This document shows positions 43,822 to 54,009 of a stretch of DNA of 64,000 nt, piece after piece. Each line of letters opens with the position of its first letter. Position 1 is the first letter of the stretch. The translations under genes were made by a program, and so were the position numbers. The stretch is from NCBI RefSeq assembly GCF_900167905.1, contig NZ_FUYZ01000012.1, positions 50,788-114,787 on the forward strand. Direction: 5' to 3'. The stretch is from Soonwooa buanensis (GTDB lineage Bacteria > Bacteroidota > Bacteroidia > Flavobacteriales > Weeksellaceae). The notes under the pieces are model-generated. The model was given only the letters and a program-made list of their open reading frames with translations. It had not been told where the DNA came from and ran no database searches.

Positions 43822-44502
43822 ATGCAAACATTAGTATCACAAGCTACCGACCTAGAAAAGGCAGAATTTTACAAGAAAACCTACGGACACGTTGCTTTAG
43901 CAATTTTGGCTTTCATCGTTGTCGAAACAGTATTAATTAATATCGTCCCAGAACAATATATTTTTGCAATGTTTCAGCAAAAATTCACTTGGTTATTTAT
44001 CCTTGGTGCATTTTGGCTGGCATCAACATTAGCTAACAAGTGGACACTGGCGCAAAGCCGCTCGACACAATACATGGGACTTGGTTTTTATGTTTTATTA
44101 GAAGCTATCATCTTCTTACCAATCATGTACATTGCAGTTGGATACACAGGTTTAGACGTTATTTATCAAGCTGCAATTCTTACATTAGCTTTATTTGTTG
44201 GACTTAGCGCTTATGCTTTCTTTAGTAAAACTGATTTCTCTTTCTTAAGATCCATCATTGTAATTGGAGGATTTGTCGCTTTAGGACTTATTGTTGCAGG
44301 CGCAATTTTCGGATTCAACTTAGGGCTTTGGTTTTCTGTAGGGATGATTTTGATAGCATCTGCAAGTATCCTATACCAAACTAGCAAACTAAAAGACACC
44401 TATGCTACAGATCAATATGTAGGGGCATCTTTACAATTATTCTCATCAATCATGTTACTATTCTGGTACATTCTTAGAATCTTGATGAGTAGAAGAAATT
44501 AA
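43822..44502 (+). CDS. Bax inhibitor-1/YccA family protein
   Basis: Integral membrane protein of 226 aa with seven predicted helices in the Bax-inhibitor-1 pattern. It has FYKKTYGHVALAILAFIVVETVLIN at the start and a mid-protein LGFYVLLEAIIFLPIMYIAV segment. The last helices contain FGFNLGLWFSVGMILIASASILYQTSKLKDTY, with the conserved Asp region at the end. Bacterial members may act as calcium leak channels; function is not settled. It is followed by a terminator that also covers the end of the convergent DUF4286 gene. Confidence 0.9.
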   Translation: MQTLVSQATDLEKAEFYKKTYGHVALAILAFIVVETVLINIVPEQYIFAMFQQKFTWLFILGAFWLASTLANKWTLAQSRSTQYMGLGFYVLLEAIIFLPIMYIAVGYTGLDVIYQAAILTLALFVGLSAYAFFSKTDFSFLRSIIVIGGFVALGLIVAGAIFGFNLGLWFSVGMILIASASILYQTSKLKDTYATDQYVGASLQLFSSIMLLFWYILRILMSRRN

Positions 44503-44524
44503 TCAAATCAATATATCAAAAAAG

Positions 44525-44556
44525 AAAGGCTCGGATTTTAAAATCTGAGCCTTTTT
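44525..44556 (+). terminator. Terminator after the BI-1 gene, inside the DUF4286 stop
   Basis: AAAGGCTCGGATTTT pairs with AAAATCTGAGCCTTT, then T's (44552-44556). The stop codon of the convergent DUF4286 gene (44538-44540) lies inside the stem. Confidence 0.9.
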
Positions 44557-44852
44557 GGATTTAACATCGTTGGAAAAATCATCACTTCTTGTCCAAAAAC
44601 CTTATCGATGCGTTCAGCAATATTTGGAAGCTCGCTTAACAGGAATCCTTCTCTTAGTTCCTCATTTGCGAAGACCAAAAGAAGATTGGTATTACGACCT
44701 TCTCTTACCATATCAGTGCTAACTTCGGACAGAATATATTTGTCCACATCTATTAAGTTTTCGACCATGTTATGAAGCTCATTATCACAATATTGATCCC
44801 ATTCTGGAATACGATTTTCGGTTGTATGAAAAGTGATACTTAAAATACTCAT
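44538..44852 (-). CDS. DUF4286 family protein
   Basis: Cytosolic 104-aa protein matching the Bacteroidota DUF4286 family: SITFHTTENRIPEWDQYCDNEL at the start and FGQEVMIFPTMLNPKRLRF at the end. It has an alpha/beta sandwich-like pattern and no catalytic motif. Its last codons form one arm of the terminator of the convergent BI-1 gene. Function unknown. Confidence 0.85.
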   Translation of the reverse strand: MSILSITFHTTENRIPEWDQYCDNELHNMVENLIDVDKYILSEVSTDMVREGRNTNLLLVFANEELREGFLLSELPNIAERIDKVFGQEVMIFPTMLNPKRLRF

Positions 44853-45024
44853 TTATTTGATTTTAATTAGACAATTAGTTGAATTTGATAGGCAATATTA
44901 GGCAAAATTTTCGTATTTTAGCAGATGCGTTTGCTAATGGAAAATTTTAGCAAAAATAGCATTAAAATCAATTTTAAAGAACTAAAAAATAGGGAATTTT
45001 CCCGGTTAATTTTAAAGAATATAG

Positions 45025-47625
45025 ATGAGATCAGAAGGAGAAAAGTTAATTCCTATCAACATTGTTGATGAAATGAAGTCCTCTTATATCGATTATTCGA
45101 TGTCGGTAATTGTTTCCAGAGCCTTACCTGACGTAAGAGACGGATTAAAACCAGTACACAGAAGAGTACTTTACGGGATGTATGGCTTGGGTGTTTTTTC
45201 TAATAGAAAATATTTAAAATCTGCCAGAATTGTTGGGGACGTTTTGGGTAAATATCACCCACACGGCGACAGCTCGGTTTACGATGCAATGGTACGTATG
45301 GCTCAACCTTGGAGTCTTCGCTACGAGCAGGTAGATGGTCAAGGTAACTTCGGATCTATGGACGGTGACCCGCCAGCAGCAATGCGTTACACCGAGGCTA
45401 GACTTAAAAAAATCTCTGACGAAATCCTTGCAGATCTTGACAAAGAAACTGTAGATTTCCAAAATAACTTCGATGATAGTTTAACTGAACCAACAGTTTT
45501 ACCAACGAAAATCCCTAACCTATTGGTGAATGGTGCGTCTGGTATCGCGGTTGGTATGGCAACTAATATGGCGCCACACAACTTGTCAGAAAGTATTGAT
45601 GCGATATGTGCATACATCGATAATCGTGAAATTACGATTGATGAATTGATGAAGCACATCATTGCACCTGACTTCCCAACTGGTGGTATTATCTACGGTT
45701 ACGATGGTGTTAGAGATGCTTTCCATACAGGTCGTGGACGTATTATTTTGAGAGCTAAAGTTGGTTTTGAAGAAATCGGAAATCGTAATGCAATTATCGT
45801 TTCAGAAATTCCTTATCAGGTTAATAAAGCTGAAATGATTGCAAGAACTGCAGAACTGGTTAAAGATGATAAAATCCCTGGAATTTATGAAATCCGTGAC
45901 GAGTCTGACAGAAACGGTCTTCGTGTTGTTTATGAATTGAAAAACGACGCAATTCCGAATGTTGTTCTTAACTTATTGTACAAGTATACGGCGCTACAAA
46001 CGTCTTTCAGTGTTAATAATATCGCATTGGTTAAAGGTCGTCCAGAGCAACTTAACTTAAAAGATATCATTCATCATTTCGTAGATCACCGTCACGTTGT
46101 TATCGTTAGACGTACCGAATACGAATTGAGAAAAGCGCGCGAAAGAGCGCATATCTTAGAAGGATTCATGAAGGTAATCGGAACGCAAGAGTCTTTGGAC
46201 AAAGCTATTTCTATTATTCGTCATAGTGCAAATCCAGCAGAAGCGAAGGAAGGCTTAATTGCAGAATTCGATCTTAGCGACATCCAAGCGCAAGCGATTC
46301 TAGACCTAAGACTTGCTCGTCTTACAGGAATGGAATTGGACAAAATCCGTGATGAGTACGAACAAATCATGGCTTTAATTAATGACTTGGAAGATATTTT
46401 AGCAAACGAACCAAGAAGATATCAAATTATTAAAGATGAACTTCTTGAAGTTAAAGAAAAATATGGCGACGAAAGACGTTCAGAAATCGATTATTCTGGT
46501 GGAGAAATGTCAATCGAAGACCTTATCCCAGACGAAAAAGTTGTATTGACAATTTCACACGCTGGTTATATTAAAAGAACTCTTCTTTCAGAATACAAAG
46601 TTCAGTCAAGAGGCGGCGTAGGTAATCGTGGTGCAACAACGCGTGACGAAGATTTCTTAGAATACATCGTTACTGCAACCAACCACGAGTATTTATTATT
46701 CTTCACAGAAAAAGGAAAATGTTTCTGGTTAAGAGTATTCGAAGTTCCTGAAGGTTCTAAAACGGCTAAAGGTAGAGCGGTTCAAAACCTTATCAACATC
46801 GAACCAGATGATAAGATTAAAGCTTACATCCGTACCAAAGATCTTAAAAACGAAGACTACACAAGTCAAATGAATGTGGTGATGATTACGAAAAACGGAA
46901 CCATCAAAAAAACATCGTTGGCTGCATATTCTAGACCAAGAACTAATGGTGTTAACGCGATTGAAATCCGTGAAGACGATATGCTTTTAGGTGCTAAATT
47001 AACGAACGGAAGTTCTGAAATTATGATCGCTTCTAAAGGTGGTAAATGTATTCGTTTCCCAGAAGAAAAAGTACGTGCCGTTGGTAGAACATCGATTGGT
47101 GTACGTGGAATCGACCTTGGAGCAGGCGACGAAGTTATCGGTATGATCGTCGTTAATGATTTAGAAAATGATACAGTATTAGTTGTATCAGAAAAAGGTT
47201 ACGGAAAACGTACTGCTGTTGAAGATTATCGTATCACAAACCGTGGTGGTAAAGGTGTTATCACACTTAACATTACTGAAAAAACGGGTGATCTAATCGC
47301 AATCCAATCAGTTACAGACGAAGATGGATTAATGATTATCAACCGTTCTGGTGTTGCAATTAGAATGAACACTGCAGAACTTCGTGTGATGGGTAGAAAC
47401 ACACAAGGTGTTAAATTGATTAACCTTAAAGGAAATGACGAAATTGCTGCGATTGCAAAAGTAGAAATGGACAAAGATGTTGAGGATGAAGAATCTGAAA
47501 ATTCTGAAAACGGAGAAGCAACAACTAACGAAGATGGTACAACAATTGTAAATGAAACATCTTCTGAAGAAAATCCAACATCAGAAACTACGGAAGAAAA
47601 CGAAGACAACAATAACGAAGAATAA
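45025..47625 (+). CDS. gyrA: DNA gyrase subunit A
   Basis: Topoisomerase subunit of 866 aa that cuts and rejoins DNA. The catalytic Tyr122 (AMRYTEARL) and quinolone-region residues Ser83 and Asp87 (HGDSSVYD) keep E. coli numbering and the susceptible-type residues. The C-terminal beta-propeller shows the first-blade box as QSRGGVG, a variant of the usual QRRGGKG. After the propeller comes an acidic, Asn/Glu-rich tail of about 50 residues. The TPR gene follows 12 bp downstream. The ATG is placed by the family-like [20 protein letters not shown]. Confidence 0.98.
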   Translation: MRSEGEKLIPINIVDEMKSSYIDYSMSVIVSRALPDVRDGLKPVHRRVLYGMYGLGVFSNRKYLKSARIVGDVLGKYHPHGDSSVYDAMVRMAQPWSLRYEQVDGQGNFGSMDGDPPAAMRYTEARLKKISDEILADLDKETVDFQNNFDDSLTEPTVLPTKIPNLLVNGASGIAVGMATNMAPHNLSESIDAICAYIDNREITIDELMKHIIAPDFPTGGIIYGYDGVRDAFHTGRGRIILRAKVGFEEIGNRNAIIVSEIPYQVNKAEMIARTAELVKDDKIPGIYEIRDESDRNGLRVVYELKNDAIPNVVLNLLYKYTALQTSFSVNNIALVKGRPEQLNLKDIIHHFVDHRHVVIVRRTEYELRKARERAHILEGFMKVIGTQESLDKAISIIRHSANPAEAKEGLIAEFDLSDIQAQAILDLRLARLTGMELDKIRDEYEQIMALINDLEDILANEPRRYQIIKDELLEVKEKYGDERRSEIDYSGGEMSIEDLIPDEKVVLTISHAGYIKRTLLSEYKVQSRGGVGNRGATTRDEDFLEYIVTATNHEYLLFFTEKGKCFWLRVFEVPEGSKTAKGRAVQNLINIEPDDKIKAYIRTKDLKNEDYTSQMNVVMITKNGTIKKTSLAAYSRPRTNGVNAIEIREDDMLLGAKLTNGSSEIMIASKGGKCIRFPEEKVRAVGRTSIGVRGIDLGAGDEVIGMIVVNDLENDTVLVVSEKGYGKRTAVEDYRITNRGGKGVITLNITEKTGDLIAIQSVTDEDGLMIINRSGVAIRMNTAELRVMGRNTQGVKLINLKGNDEIAAIAKVEMDKDVEDEESENSENGEATTNEDGTTIVNETSSEENPTSETTEENEDNNNEE

Positions 47626-47637
47626 ATTTTAAAATAA

Positions 47638-49020
47638 ATGAAAAAAATATTTTTAAGCTTAACAATGATTGCGGCTTCGCTGTCATTTGCTCAAAAAAAA
47701 GAAATCGCTAATGCAGTAAAAGCTGCAGACCAAGGCGATGTTAACGGAACTGCGGCTGAAGTATCAAAAGCTGAAGCTATTTTCGGAGACAAAATCTATT
47801 TATTAGAGCCATCTCTTCAAGAACAATATTATTACGCTAAAGGTCTTGGCCTAGTAAAAGCTGGAAAAATTGCGGAAGGTGCACAAATCCTTTCAAAAAT
47901 TACAGATTTAGGAAAGTCTACAATCTACTCTGGTAAAGACAATGACAAAAATAAAGTTTACTTTGTTGGAAAAGAACAAGCTGATAAACTAGGTGCTGGA
48001 TTATCTTTAAAAGAAGAAAAATATTCGCCATCATTAGCTAGTAAAATTAGTCCGCAATTAATTCCGATGTTCCAAACAGCATACAAGAATGGAGTTACAG
48101 CTTACGAGGCTAAAAATTTCACGCAGGCTGCTAAGCTTTTTGAAGAATCTTACGACTTATCAAAAGCAGGATTATTTGATAACCCTTCTGTTCTTTACTC
48201 TGCAGGTATAGCTTATGCACAAGGCGAGAAAAAGGAAGAAGCTTCTAAAGTATTCCAAAGATTATTGGATATGGGATATACTGGTGCCGAAACAATTTAT
48301 ACAGCAAAAAATAAAAAAACCAATCAGGTTGATACTTTAGATAAAGCAACTTTTGATTTGTATAAAAAAATGGGCGCTTCTGGTGATTATGTTGACTTTA
48401 AAGAAGAAAAAACACCGAGTAAAGAAGAAGAAATCTACGACTTCCAATCAGTTTTACTAATGGATCTGGGTCGATATGACGATGCTATTTCTTTAATTGA
48501 AAAAGGCTTAAAAAAATATCCTAATAATACCAAATTAGCTAATGCGCTAGGGATCGCCTATTACAAATCTGGAAAGACAGAACAATTTGTTAATAGTCTA
48601 AAATCACAAATTGCAAAAAATCCAAACGATGCCAACGCTTGGTATAACCTAGGTGTTATCTACAAAAATGATCCATCAAAGCAAAAAGAATCTGAAGAAG
48701 CTTTCAATAAAACCATAAGCATTGAACCAAATAACAAAAACGCTTACGATAATATGGTTTCTTTATTAATGGGAGATGATTCTAAAGCAGTTGATGAATT
48801 CAACGCCCTAAGAAAAGCTAAAAAAATTGACGAAGCTAACAAAGTGATGGAGTTACGCCGTGCAAGATTTGCAAAAGCAATTCCTTACGCAGAAAAAGCT
48901 TATGCATTAGATCCTAAAGATGCCGATATGGTTTCTTTACTAAAAGGACTTTACAATGCGACGCAAAACACTGCAAAATTCAATGAGTTTAAAGCTAAAG
49001 AAGCTGAACTTAAAAAATAA
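47638..49020 (+). CDS. Exported TPR protein
   Basis: A 460-aa periplasmic protein with a signal peptide (residues 1-18, ending LSFAQ). It then has about eight TPR-like helical pairs, clearest in YDLSKAGLFDNPSVLYSAGIAYAQGEKKEEASKVF and NDANAWYNLGVIYKNDPSKQKESEEAFNKTI. Such proteins are scaffolds for envelope complexes; the partner is unknown. It lies 12 bp after gyrA and is probably co-transcribed with it. A terminator follows directly. Confidence 0.85.
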   Translation: MKKIFLSLTMIAASLSFAQKKEIANAVKAADQGDVNGTAAEVSKAEAIFGDKIYLLEPSLQEQYYYAKGLGLVKAGKIAEGAQILSKITDLGKSTIYSGKDNDKNKVYFVGKEQADKLGAGLSLKEEKYSPSLASKISPQLIPMFQTAYKNGVTAYEAKNFTQAAKLFEESYDLSKAGLFDNPSVLYSAGIAYAQGEKKEEASKVFQRLLDMGYTGAETIYTAKNKKTNQVDTLDKATFDLYKKMGASGDYVDFKEEKTPSKEEEIYDFQSVLLMDLGRYDDAISLIEKGLKKYPNNTKLANALGIAYYKSGKTEQFVNSLKSQIAKNPNDANAWYNLGVIYKNDPSKQKESEEAFNKTISIEPNNKNAYDNMVSLLMGDDSKAVDEFNALRKAKKIDEANKVMELRRARFAKAIPYAEKAYALDPKDADMVSLLKGLYNATQNTAKFNEFKAKEAELKK

Positions 49021-49051
49021 AAAAATTGGAGGCCTTGGCTTCCAATTTTTG
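49021..49051 (+). terminator. Terminator after the gyrA-TPR unit
   Basis: A 10-bp stem AAAAATTGGA / TCCAATTTTT starts right after the stop codon; the T tract ends at 49050. Confidence 0.9.
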
Positions 49052-49080
49052 TTTAAAGGCAAATAATTAAACTATCTTTG
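49048..49080 (+). promoter_or_regulatory. fsa-type gene promoter
   Basis: TTTG (49048-49051), a 21-nt spacer and TATCTTTG (49073-49080), 27 nt before the ATG. The -33 element is part of the upstream terminator. Confidence 0.55.
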
Positions 49081-49107
49081 TAATTAAGATTTTAAAACTA
49101 AAAAATA

Positions 49108-49761
49108 ATGAAATTTTTCATCGACACTGCTAATTTGGAGCAGATTAAAGAAGCTCAAGACTTAGGAATTTTGGATGGTGTTACAACCAATCCATCGCTA
49201 ATGGCTAAAGAAGGTATCGCTGGTAAAGAAGCAATCAACAAACATTATGTTGACATTTGCAATATCGTAGATGGTGACGTTTCTGCAGAAGTTCTTTCAA
49301 CAACTTATGAAGAAATGATCAAAGAAGGTGAAGAGTTAGCGGCTTTACACGAAAGAATCGTTGTTAAAATCCCAATGATTAAAGATGGCATCAAAGCGCT
49401 AAAATACTTCTCTGACAAAGGCATTAAAACCAACTGTACATTAGTATTCTCAGCTGGTCAAGCTTTATTAGCTGCTAAAGCTGGAGCAACTTACGTATCG
49501 CCTTTCTTAGGTAGATTAGATGACATTTCTGTTGATGGTATCGAGTTAATCCAAGAGATCAGAATAATCTACGATAACTATTTATTTGATACTCAAATTT
49601 TAGCGGCGTCTATCAGAAATCCAATGCATATCATCAACTGTGCAAAAATTGGTGCTGATGTTATCACTTCGCCACTTCCATCAATCCTTAACTTGTTAAA
49701 ACACCCATTAACAGACAGCGGATTGGCACAATTTGTTGCTGATGCTAAAAAAATGAACTAA
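49108..49761 (+). CDS. fsa: Transaldolase-like fructose-6-phosphate aldolase
   Basis: Small TIM-barrel transaldolase-family enzyme of 217 aa (short TalC/FSA type). The start is [30 protein letters not shown], with the Schiff-base Lys in RIVVKIPM (near residue 86). The middle has [32 protein letters not shown]. It could act as a fructose-6-phosphate aldolase or as the pentose-phosphate transaldolase; sequence alone does not decide. Monocistronic between promoter and terminator. Confidence 0.93.
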   Translation: MKFFIDTANLEQIKEAQDLGILDGVTTNPSLMAKEGIAGKEAINKHYVDICNIVDGDVSAEVLSTTYEEMIKEGEELAALHERIVVKIPMIKDGIKALKYFSDKGIKTNCTLVFSAGQALLAAKAGATYVSPFLGRLDDISVDGIELIQEIRIIYDNYLFDTQILAASIRNPMHIINCAKIGADVITSPLPSILNLLKHPLTDSGLAQFVADAKKMN

Positions 49762-49780
49762 TCATTTTTATTAATAAATA

Positions 49781-49813
49781 AAAAATCCGAAGTTTTTAGC
49801 TTCGGATTTTTTT
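49781..49813. terminator. Bidirectional terminator after fsa
   Basis: A 12-bp stem AAAAATCCGAAG / CTTCGGATTTTT has A and T runs on both sides. It serves fsa and the convergent GLPGLI gene. Confidence 0.92.
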
Positions 49814-49822
49814 GTTTAAATT

Positions 49823-50686
49823 CTATTTTAAAAGGTCCGGTTCTAGCGCATTATTGTTTTTCTTTAATTGCTCACGTGCACGAGCTTCATAATCTTTAAG
49901 CGCTTTTGCTTGAGGAATTAGATTTCCTGACTCGTCATACATTTGTAAAACTTTATCAGTGTAAGCCTTTCTAACACCAGCGATAGGGTCTTTAAGATAA
50001 TTTTTATAAAGTTTCACATATTGTTTATAAGTTACAGGAGTTGCATTAATTTGCTTCTCAAAATCGTCATCCAAATCTTGCTTAATAATATTTTGAACGC
50101 CTTTTAATTCAAAAGAAATTGTTTCATTTAGATTAATCGCTTTAACAATCAAACCTGGTAATCCACGAAATTTATAAGGTCCATCTTGCAATGGAATCGA
50201 ACTTGTAAACCACGCTGTCCACTTTCGTCCAGCAAAATAAGTTTCAGCTTTTTGACAATCCCACTTCCCTATTTTTTGTTTATCTGAAAGAATCTTCCAA
50301 GTCATTTTTCGATCATCTGTTTGATTATAAAAATCTGGCCAAATTTTATTAATAAAATTGATTTTAAAATCAGGATAAGTTTTATAGACTTTGTGCTCTA
50401 TAACGCCATTCGGCGTACCCTCGTTACTTATCATCATATCGCCATTAGCGTTCTTAACAAATTCGTGTTTCTTTAACCTCGAATCCATAATCGAATCTCG
50501 CATATACACATTCTGGCTATAATATTTTGAACCTTTTGGAAGAACATCCAATCGCATCATTTCCACAATTACAGAATCGCGATTTGTAGAATCCGTTGCA
50601 ATCTTATATTCATACAAAAAGCGTTGACTTTGCGCATTTATAAAAAACTGAACGAATAATAAAAAGAGAAATGATAATTTTTTCAT
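49823..50686 (-). CDS. GLPGLI family protein (second of pair)
   Basis: Exported 287-aa protein of the Bacteroidota GLPGLI family. It has a signal peptide (ending FINAQSQ) and the family start RFLYEYKIATDSTNRDSV. The signature YKFRGLPGLIVKAINLNETISFELKG (near 175-200) is preceded by QKAETYFAGRKWTAWFTSSIPLQDGP. The function of the family is unknown. It is a paralogue of the next gene upstream, sharing order and motifs throughout. The pair is separated by 30 bp and probably co-transcribed. Confidence 0.92.
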   Translation of the reverse strand: MKKLSFLFLLFVQFFINAQSQRFLYEYKIATDSTNRDSVIVEMMRLDVLPKGSKYYSQNVYMRDSIMDSRLKKHEFVKNANGDMMISNEGTPNGVIEHKVYKTYPDFKINFINKIWPDFYNQTDDRKMTWKILSDKQKIGKWDCQKAETYFAGRKWTAWFTSSIPLQDGPYKFRGLPGLIVKAINLNETISFELKGVQNIIKQDLDDDFEKQINATPVTYKQYVKLYKNYLKDPIAGVRKAYTDKVLQMYDESGNLIPQAKALKDYEARAREQLKKNNNALEPDLLK

Positions 50687-50716
50687 GGAGGTTCTGTTTT
50701 TACTAAAATAAAAAAA

Positions 50717-51544
50717 TTACTTGAAAGACAATTCTATTTTGTTGTTATCTTTTTTAAGTTCTTCTTTTAACTGAGCTTCGCGCTCCTTCATCCAACGATT
50801 ATCTCCTTCCGCTGGCGTCATGACAATACCGCCCATAGTTGCTTGTTTGAAGCCTTGTGTGGGATCTTTCGCATAATCATCCAGCAACTTTTGATATTGT
50901 TTCATATTTAAAGTCAATTCATTTTTTGGTTTTTTGTAATTTTTAACTTCTTCAGCAGTTAAGGTTTTAATGCCTTTCAGTTCCAAAATATGAGATTGTG
51001 TTTTATCTTCAATTTTAACAATTAAACCAGGAAGTCCAGAAAACTTGTAAGGACCATCCTGCAACGGAATTTCGTTAGCAAACCACGCCGTCCATTCTCT
51101 TCCCGCAAAATCTAAAGTTGCTTTTTGTGTCTGCCACTTCCCTATTTGTTGCTTGTCAGGAAGAATTTTCCAAGTTAGTTTTCTTTCGTCTGCAATTTTG
51201 TAGCGATTCATTCCGATACGGTTATGTAACTCTGTTTTAAAATCAGGGTAAGTTTTTGAAACCGAATAACGTTCTGCATCTACCTTCATATTAGGTTTAA
51301 TATTAACCATCCCTGTTGCTTTTAACTCAGTTTCTAAAGCTGCACGAACCAACGAATCCGAATGATAAGCCGTATAACTATAATATTCTGAACCTTCTTT
51401 GGTTGTGTCCAAATACATCATTTCGGTACGTTGATTAGCCTTGTTTGTGGAATCTTTTACCAATTTGTATTCGTAGATGTAACGCTGATTTTGCGCGAAA
51501 AGATTTAAATTTAATGCTAAACAAAAAATAAATAATAATCTCAT
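50717..51544 (-). CDS. GLPGLI family protein (first of pair)
   Basis: Exported 275-aa GLPGLI protein with a signal peptide (ending FAQNQ). It has the conserved RYIYEYKLVKDSTNKAN start, QKATLDFAGREWTAWFANEIPLQDGP, and the signature YKFSGLPGLIVKIEDKTQSHILELKG. The C-terminal half is diverged from its partner. Role unknown. The MITE at 51552-51743 lies just upstream of the start, so it may have altered or supplied its promoter region. Confidence 0.92.
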   Translation of the reverse strand: MRLLFIFCLALNLNLFAQNQRYIYEYKLVKDSTNKANQRTEMMYLDTTKEGSEYYSYTAYHSDSLVRAALETELKATGMVNIKPNMKVDAERYSVSKTYPDFKTELHNRIGMNRYKIADERKLTWKILPDKQQIGKWQTQKATLDFAGREWTAWFANEIPLQDGPYKFSGLPGLIVKIEDKTQSHILELKGIKTLTAEEVKNYKKPKNELTLNMKQYQKLLDDYAKDPTQGFKQATMGGIVMTPAEGDNRWMKEREAQLKEELKKDNNKIELSFK

Positions 51545-51551
51545 AGTCTTA

Positions 51552-51743
51552 GAGCCTGTTTAAAAATTTTACCGAAATCTTATTTTTAAAAACTCACATC
51601 TTTCTTTACTAAATTTTGATGCCTCTTTGAGCTTATTTTTCACTTCATGTTTTTGATTTATCCCGATAAATCTTCAAAAATGAAGCAAAAAATTCTTCTC
51701 AAATTGTCTATAAAAATTTTAGTAATAAAATTTAAACAGGCTC
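51552..51743. mobile_element. 192-bp MITE-like palindromic element
   Basis: The ends are GAGCCTGTTTAAA (51552-51564) and its exact reverse complement (51731-51743), flanked by TTA on both sides (51549-51551 and 51744-51746), as expected for a 3-bp target duplication. The interior is an imperfect long palindrome with the perfect centre GATTTATC-CC-GATAAATC (51655-51672). No ORF is present. It would have been moved by a transposase elsewhere in the genome. The IS5 family is possible from TNA-type duplications, but this is inference. Confidence 0.8.
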
Positions 51744-51753
51744 TTAATTTATT

Positions 51754-51793
51754 AAAAAAACTGCCTCATAATTTTAAAATAAAATAGAGGCAG
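51754..51793 (-). terminator. Terminator after the BlaR1-like gene
   Basis: CTGCCTC (51761-51767) pairs with GAGGCAG (51787-51793). A-run 51754-51760 gives U's on the minus strand, 27 bp after the stop. Confidence 0.85.
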
Positions 51794-51819
51794 CATGCGT
51801 AAATATAAATGTGTGTGGT

Positions 51820-54009
51820 TTATTTAGTTTCGATTCTTATTTCACCTTTGTCATTGTATTTATTAACATTAACATTTTTGATATCTTTTGGTGCAATTTT
51901 ATCCATTTCCGCTTTTGTAACTTCTTTACCATTGATGAAAAACTTCATTTCTCCCGAAGAATAATTTCTAAAATCTAATCCGTCAATTGTAAAAAGATTA
52001 TCATTTTTGAATAACGTAATTCCGCTAGAAGGCGCAGCAGACATTCTTGGCGCAGCAATTGTTTTTGCAGAACTTACAACCCAAGGACGATCTACCATTG
52101 ATTTTTCGCTTCTCAAATCTTTGCGTTTTTCGTTTATTTTTTTCTGAAGCTCTTGGATTTCTTTTTTACGTTTTTCGTACTGACGTTTTTCTTTAGCAGT
52201 CAACTCTCTGCCAAACCCAATGTCTTCAAAACCAAAATCCTTGAATTCGAAAGTCGGTAAATCTTTAAGTATTTTTTCCAACTCGATATCTGGCATTGTA
52301 AAGTCAGAAAGATTTAAGACGCGATTTAGTTTAGACCCATCATTTGCACTTATATAATCTTTTCCGTTGTAGATATAGACATTGCTACCACTTTTAGCAG
52401 CTTCTTCGATTTTCTTTTTCCATTCTGGAGAATTATATTTTTTCTCCAATTCTGCAGAACGCTTTTCTATATCAGCCATTTTCTTTTTCCATTCTGGAGA
52501 GTTGTATTTTTTCTCCATTTCGGCAGCGCGTTTTTCGATAGCAGCTATTTTCAATTTATACTCTGGAGAGTTATATTTTTTCTCCATTTCTAAAGCACGT
52601 TGCTCCATGTCTGCGACTTTCTTTTTCCATTCTGGAGAGTTATATTTTTTCTCCATTTCTAAAGCACGTTGCTCCATATCTGCAACTTTCTTTTTATATT
52701 CTGGAGAGTTGTACTTTTTCTCAATTTCGGCAGCATTTCTTTCAATTTGCGCTACTTTTTCTTTCCATTCTGCGGAGTTATAATACTCATCAATTTGTTT
52801 AGCGTAGTCGTCTGATCTTTTTAACATCGCTTGATAACGGGCAGAGTTGATGATTTTATCAGCTTCATTTGCTAAAGCTTCAACTTCTTTCGTTTTTGCA
52901 AGATACTCTGGCGAGTCATCTTTTTTAGCTTTTATTAAATCATTGATTGCCTTATTTTTATCAGAGATTTTTTTATTGATTTCAGAAATCAATTTGTTAT
53001 CATTACTAATCTGATTGTTAACAGACGAAAGTCCTTCCTGAGCAGACCTAACCGCTTTAGGCATCGAAGACAAAGAGGTTGTATCGACAATCGCAGTATC
53101 TTTTTTCATACCTTGGACCGCTTGTTCAATTTCAATATTTGTCTTTTTTATTTCTTTGTTTTTCGCGTTAACGAGATAAGCGAAAGACAGCATAAACAAT
53201 AGCGGCAAAGCAAAAATCCTGCGCGCATAACTGTATTTGGTTTTACTTTTAGTAAGCATTTTTAATCTTTTTTTGAGGTTAGATGATAAAAATGGACTTG
53301 TTGCTGGCAAAGTCGTCCCCGGAAAGTGACTCTCCAAAAGCATCTGCGCAAATGCCTTGGTGTCAGAACGTTTAACAGCTTTGTTGTCCGCTAAGTATTC
53401 GTGTATAAGATTGATTTCTTTATTAATGATATAGAAAATGGGATTCATCCAAAAAACAGACTTCATGATTTGCATAAACAGCTTATCCCAAGTATGTTTT
53501 TGCTCGATGTGTACCATCTCGTGCTTTAGGATTTGTTGTCCTACAGCAGATTCCATTTGGATCGATTGCTTCCAAAATAGATTTCTAAAAAACGAAAACG
53601 GTGCTTCGTCTAGGTTGGTTTGGTAAAACTTGATACCCTGCAATTCCTCGTGAGGAAATGACTTTTTGATGTGATTGATTCTTATTAAACCTATTACTAA
53701 TTTTGCTATAAGTACGACTGAAACCAGTCCAATAACAGCATAAAAAATTTGATGAATAGTGATGCCATGATTAATAGGATTTTCGGTTGATTGTAAATTT
53801 TGAAACAAAAATATAAGCTTCGGATTAACATCTATCGTGAAATACGACAGCTTTAACAATGGCAGACTAACACTTATTATTACCGTTAATAGTAGATAAA
53901 ATCGATTATAATGGTGAAAAGTTTTGTCTTTTAAAAACAACAAATAGTAAGCGTACATCACCGCAGAGCAAGTGATCATCTTGAGACAATATAATAGAAA
54001 AGCGTCCAT
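51820..54009 (-). CDS. BlaR1/MecR1-type M56 metallopeptidase with 23-residue coiled-coil repeats
   Basis: Membrane sensor-protease of 729 aa. N-terminal helices surround an M56 zinc site, HEMVH (163-167), with the third ligand in the EINLIHEYLADNKA region. After a further helix near 265-285 the extracytoplasmic part has a long charged coiled coil. Six 23-residue repeats of YNSPEWKKKVADMEQRALEMEKK type run from about 405 to 540. The C-terminal domain (VFKDFGFEDIGF onward, ending with GEIRIETK) is not a penicillin-binding domain. It is coupled to blaI by TAATG overlap. It probably cleaves BlaI after an envelope signal. Confidence 0.88.
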   Translation of the reverse strand: MDAFLLYCLKMITCSAVMYAYYLLFLKDKTFHHYNRFYLLLTVIISVSLPLLKLSYFTIDVNPKLIFLFQNLQSTENPINHGITIHQIFYAVIGLVSVVLIAKLVIGLIRINHIKKSFPHEELQGIKFYQTNLDEAPFSFFRNLFWKQSIQMESAVGQQILKHEMVHIEQKHTWDKLFMQIMKSVFWMNPIFYIINKEINLIHEYLADNKAVKRSDTKAFAQMLLESHFPGTTLPATSPFLSSNLKKRLKMLTKSKTKYSYARRIFALPLLFMLSFAYLVNAKNKEIKKTNIEIEQAVQGMKKDTAIVDTTSLSSMPKAVRSAQEGLSSVNNQISNDNKLISEINKKISDKNKAINDLIKAKKDDSPEYLAKTKEVEALANEADKIINSARYQAMLKRSDDYAKQIDEYYNSAEWKEKVAQIERNAAEIEKKYNSPEYKKKVADMEQRALEMEKKYNSPEWKKKVADMEQRALEMEKKYNSPEYKLKIAAIEKRAAEMEKKYNSPEWKKKMADIEKRSAELEKKYNSPEWKKKIEEAAKSGSNVYIYNGKDYISANDGSKLNRVLNLSDFTMPDIELEKILKDLPTFEFKDFGFEDIGFGRELTAKEKRQYEKRKKEIQELQKKINEKRKDLRSEKSMVDRPWVVSSAKTIAAPRMSAAPSSGITLFKNDNLFTIDGLDFRNYSSGEMKFFINGKEVTKAEMDKIAPKDIKNVNVNKYNDKGEIRIETK
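52390..52800 (-). repeat. Six 69-bp tandem repeats inside the BlaR1-like gene
   Basis: In-frame 69-bp units encode YNSxE[WY]K-K---IE-RA-E-EKK, six times. The third and second units are nearly identical in DNA, so expansion may be recent and the copy number may vary between strains. Confidence 0.85.

Noticed and set aside
47226..47612. 128-codon minus-strand ORF at the end of gyrA
   Set aside because: It is antisense to the gyrA C-terminus and acidic tail; the Ser-rich translation reflects the Glu/Asp/Asn codons opposite.
52382..52783. 133-codon plus-strand ORF with Phe-rich repeats
   Set aside because: It is the exact antisense of the BlaR1-like coiled-coil repeats; the regular translation comes from the repeat on the other strand.
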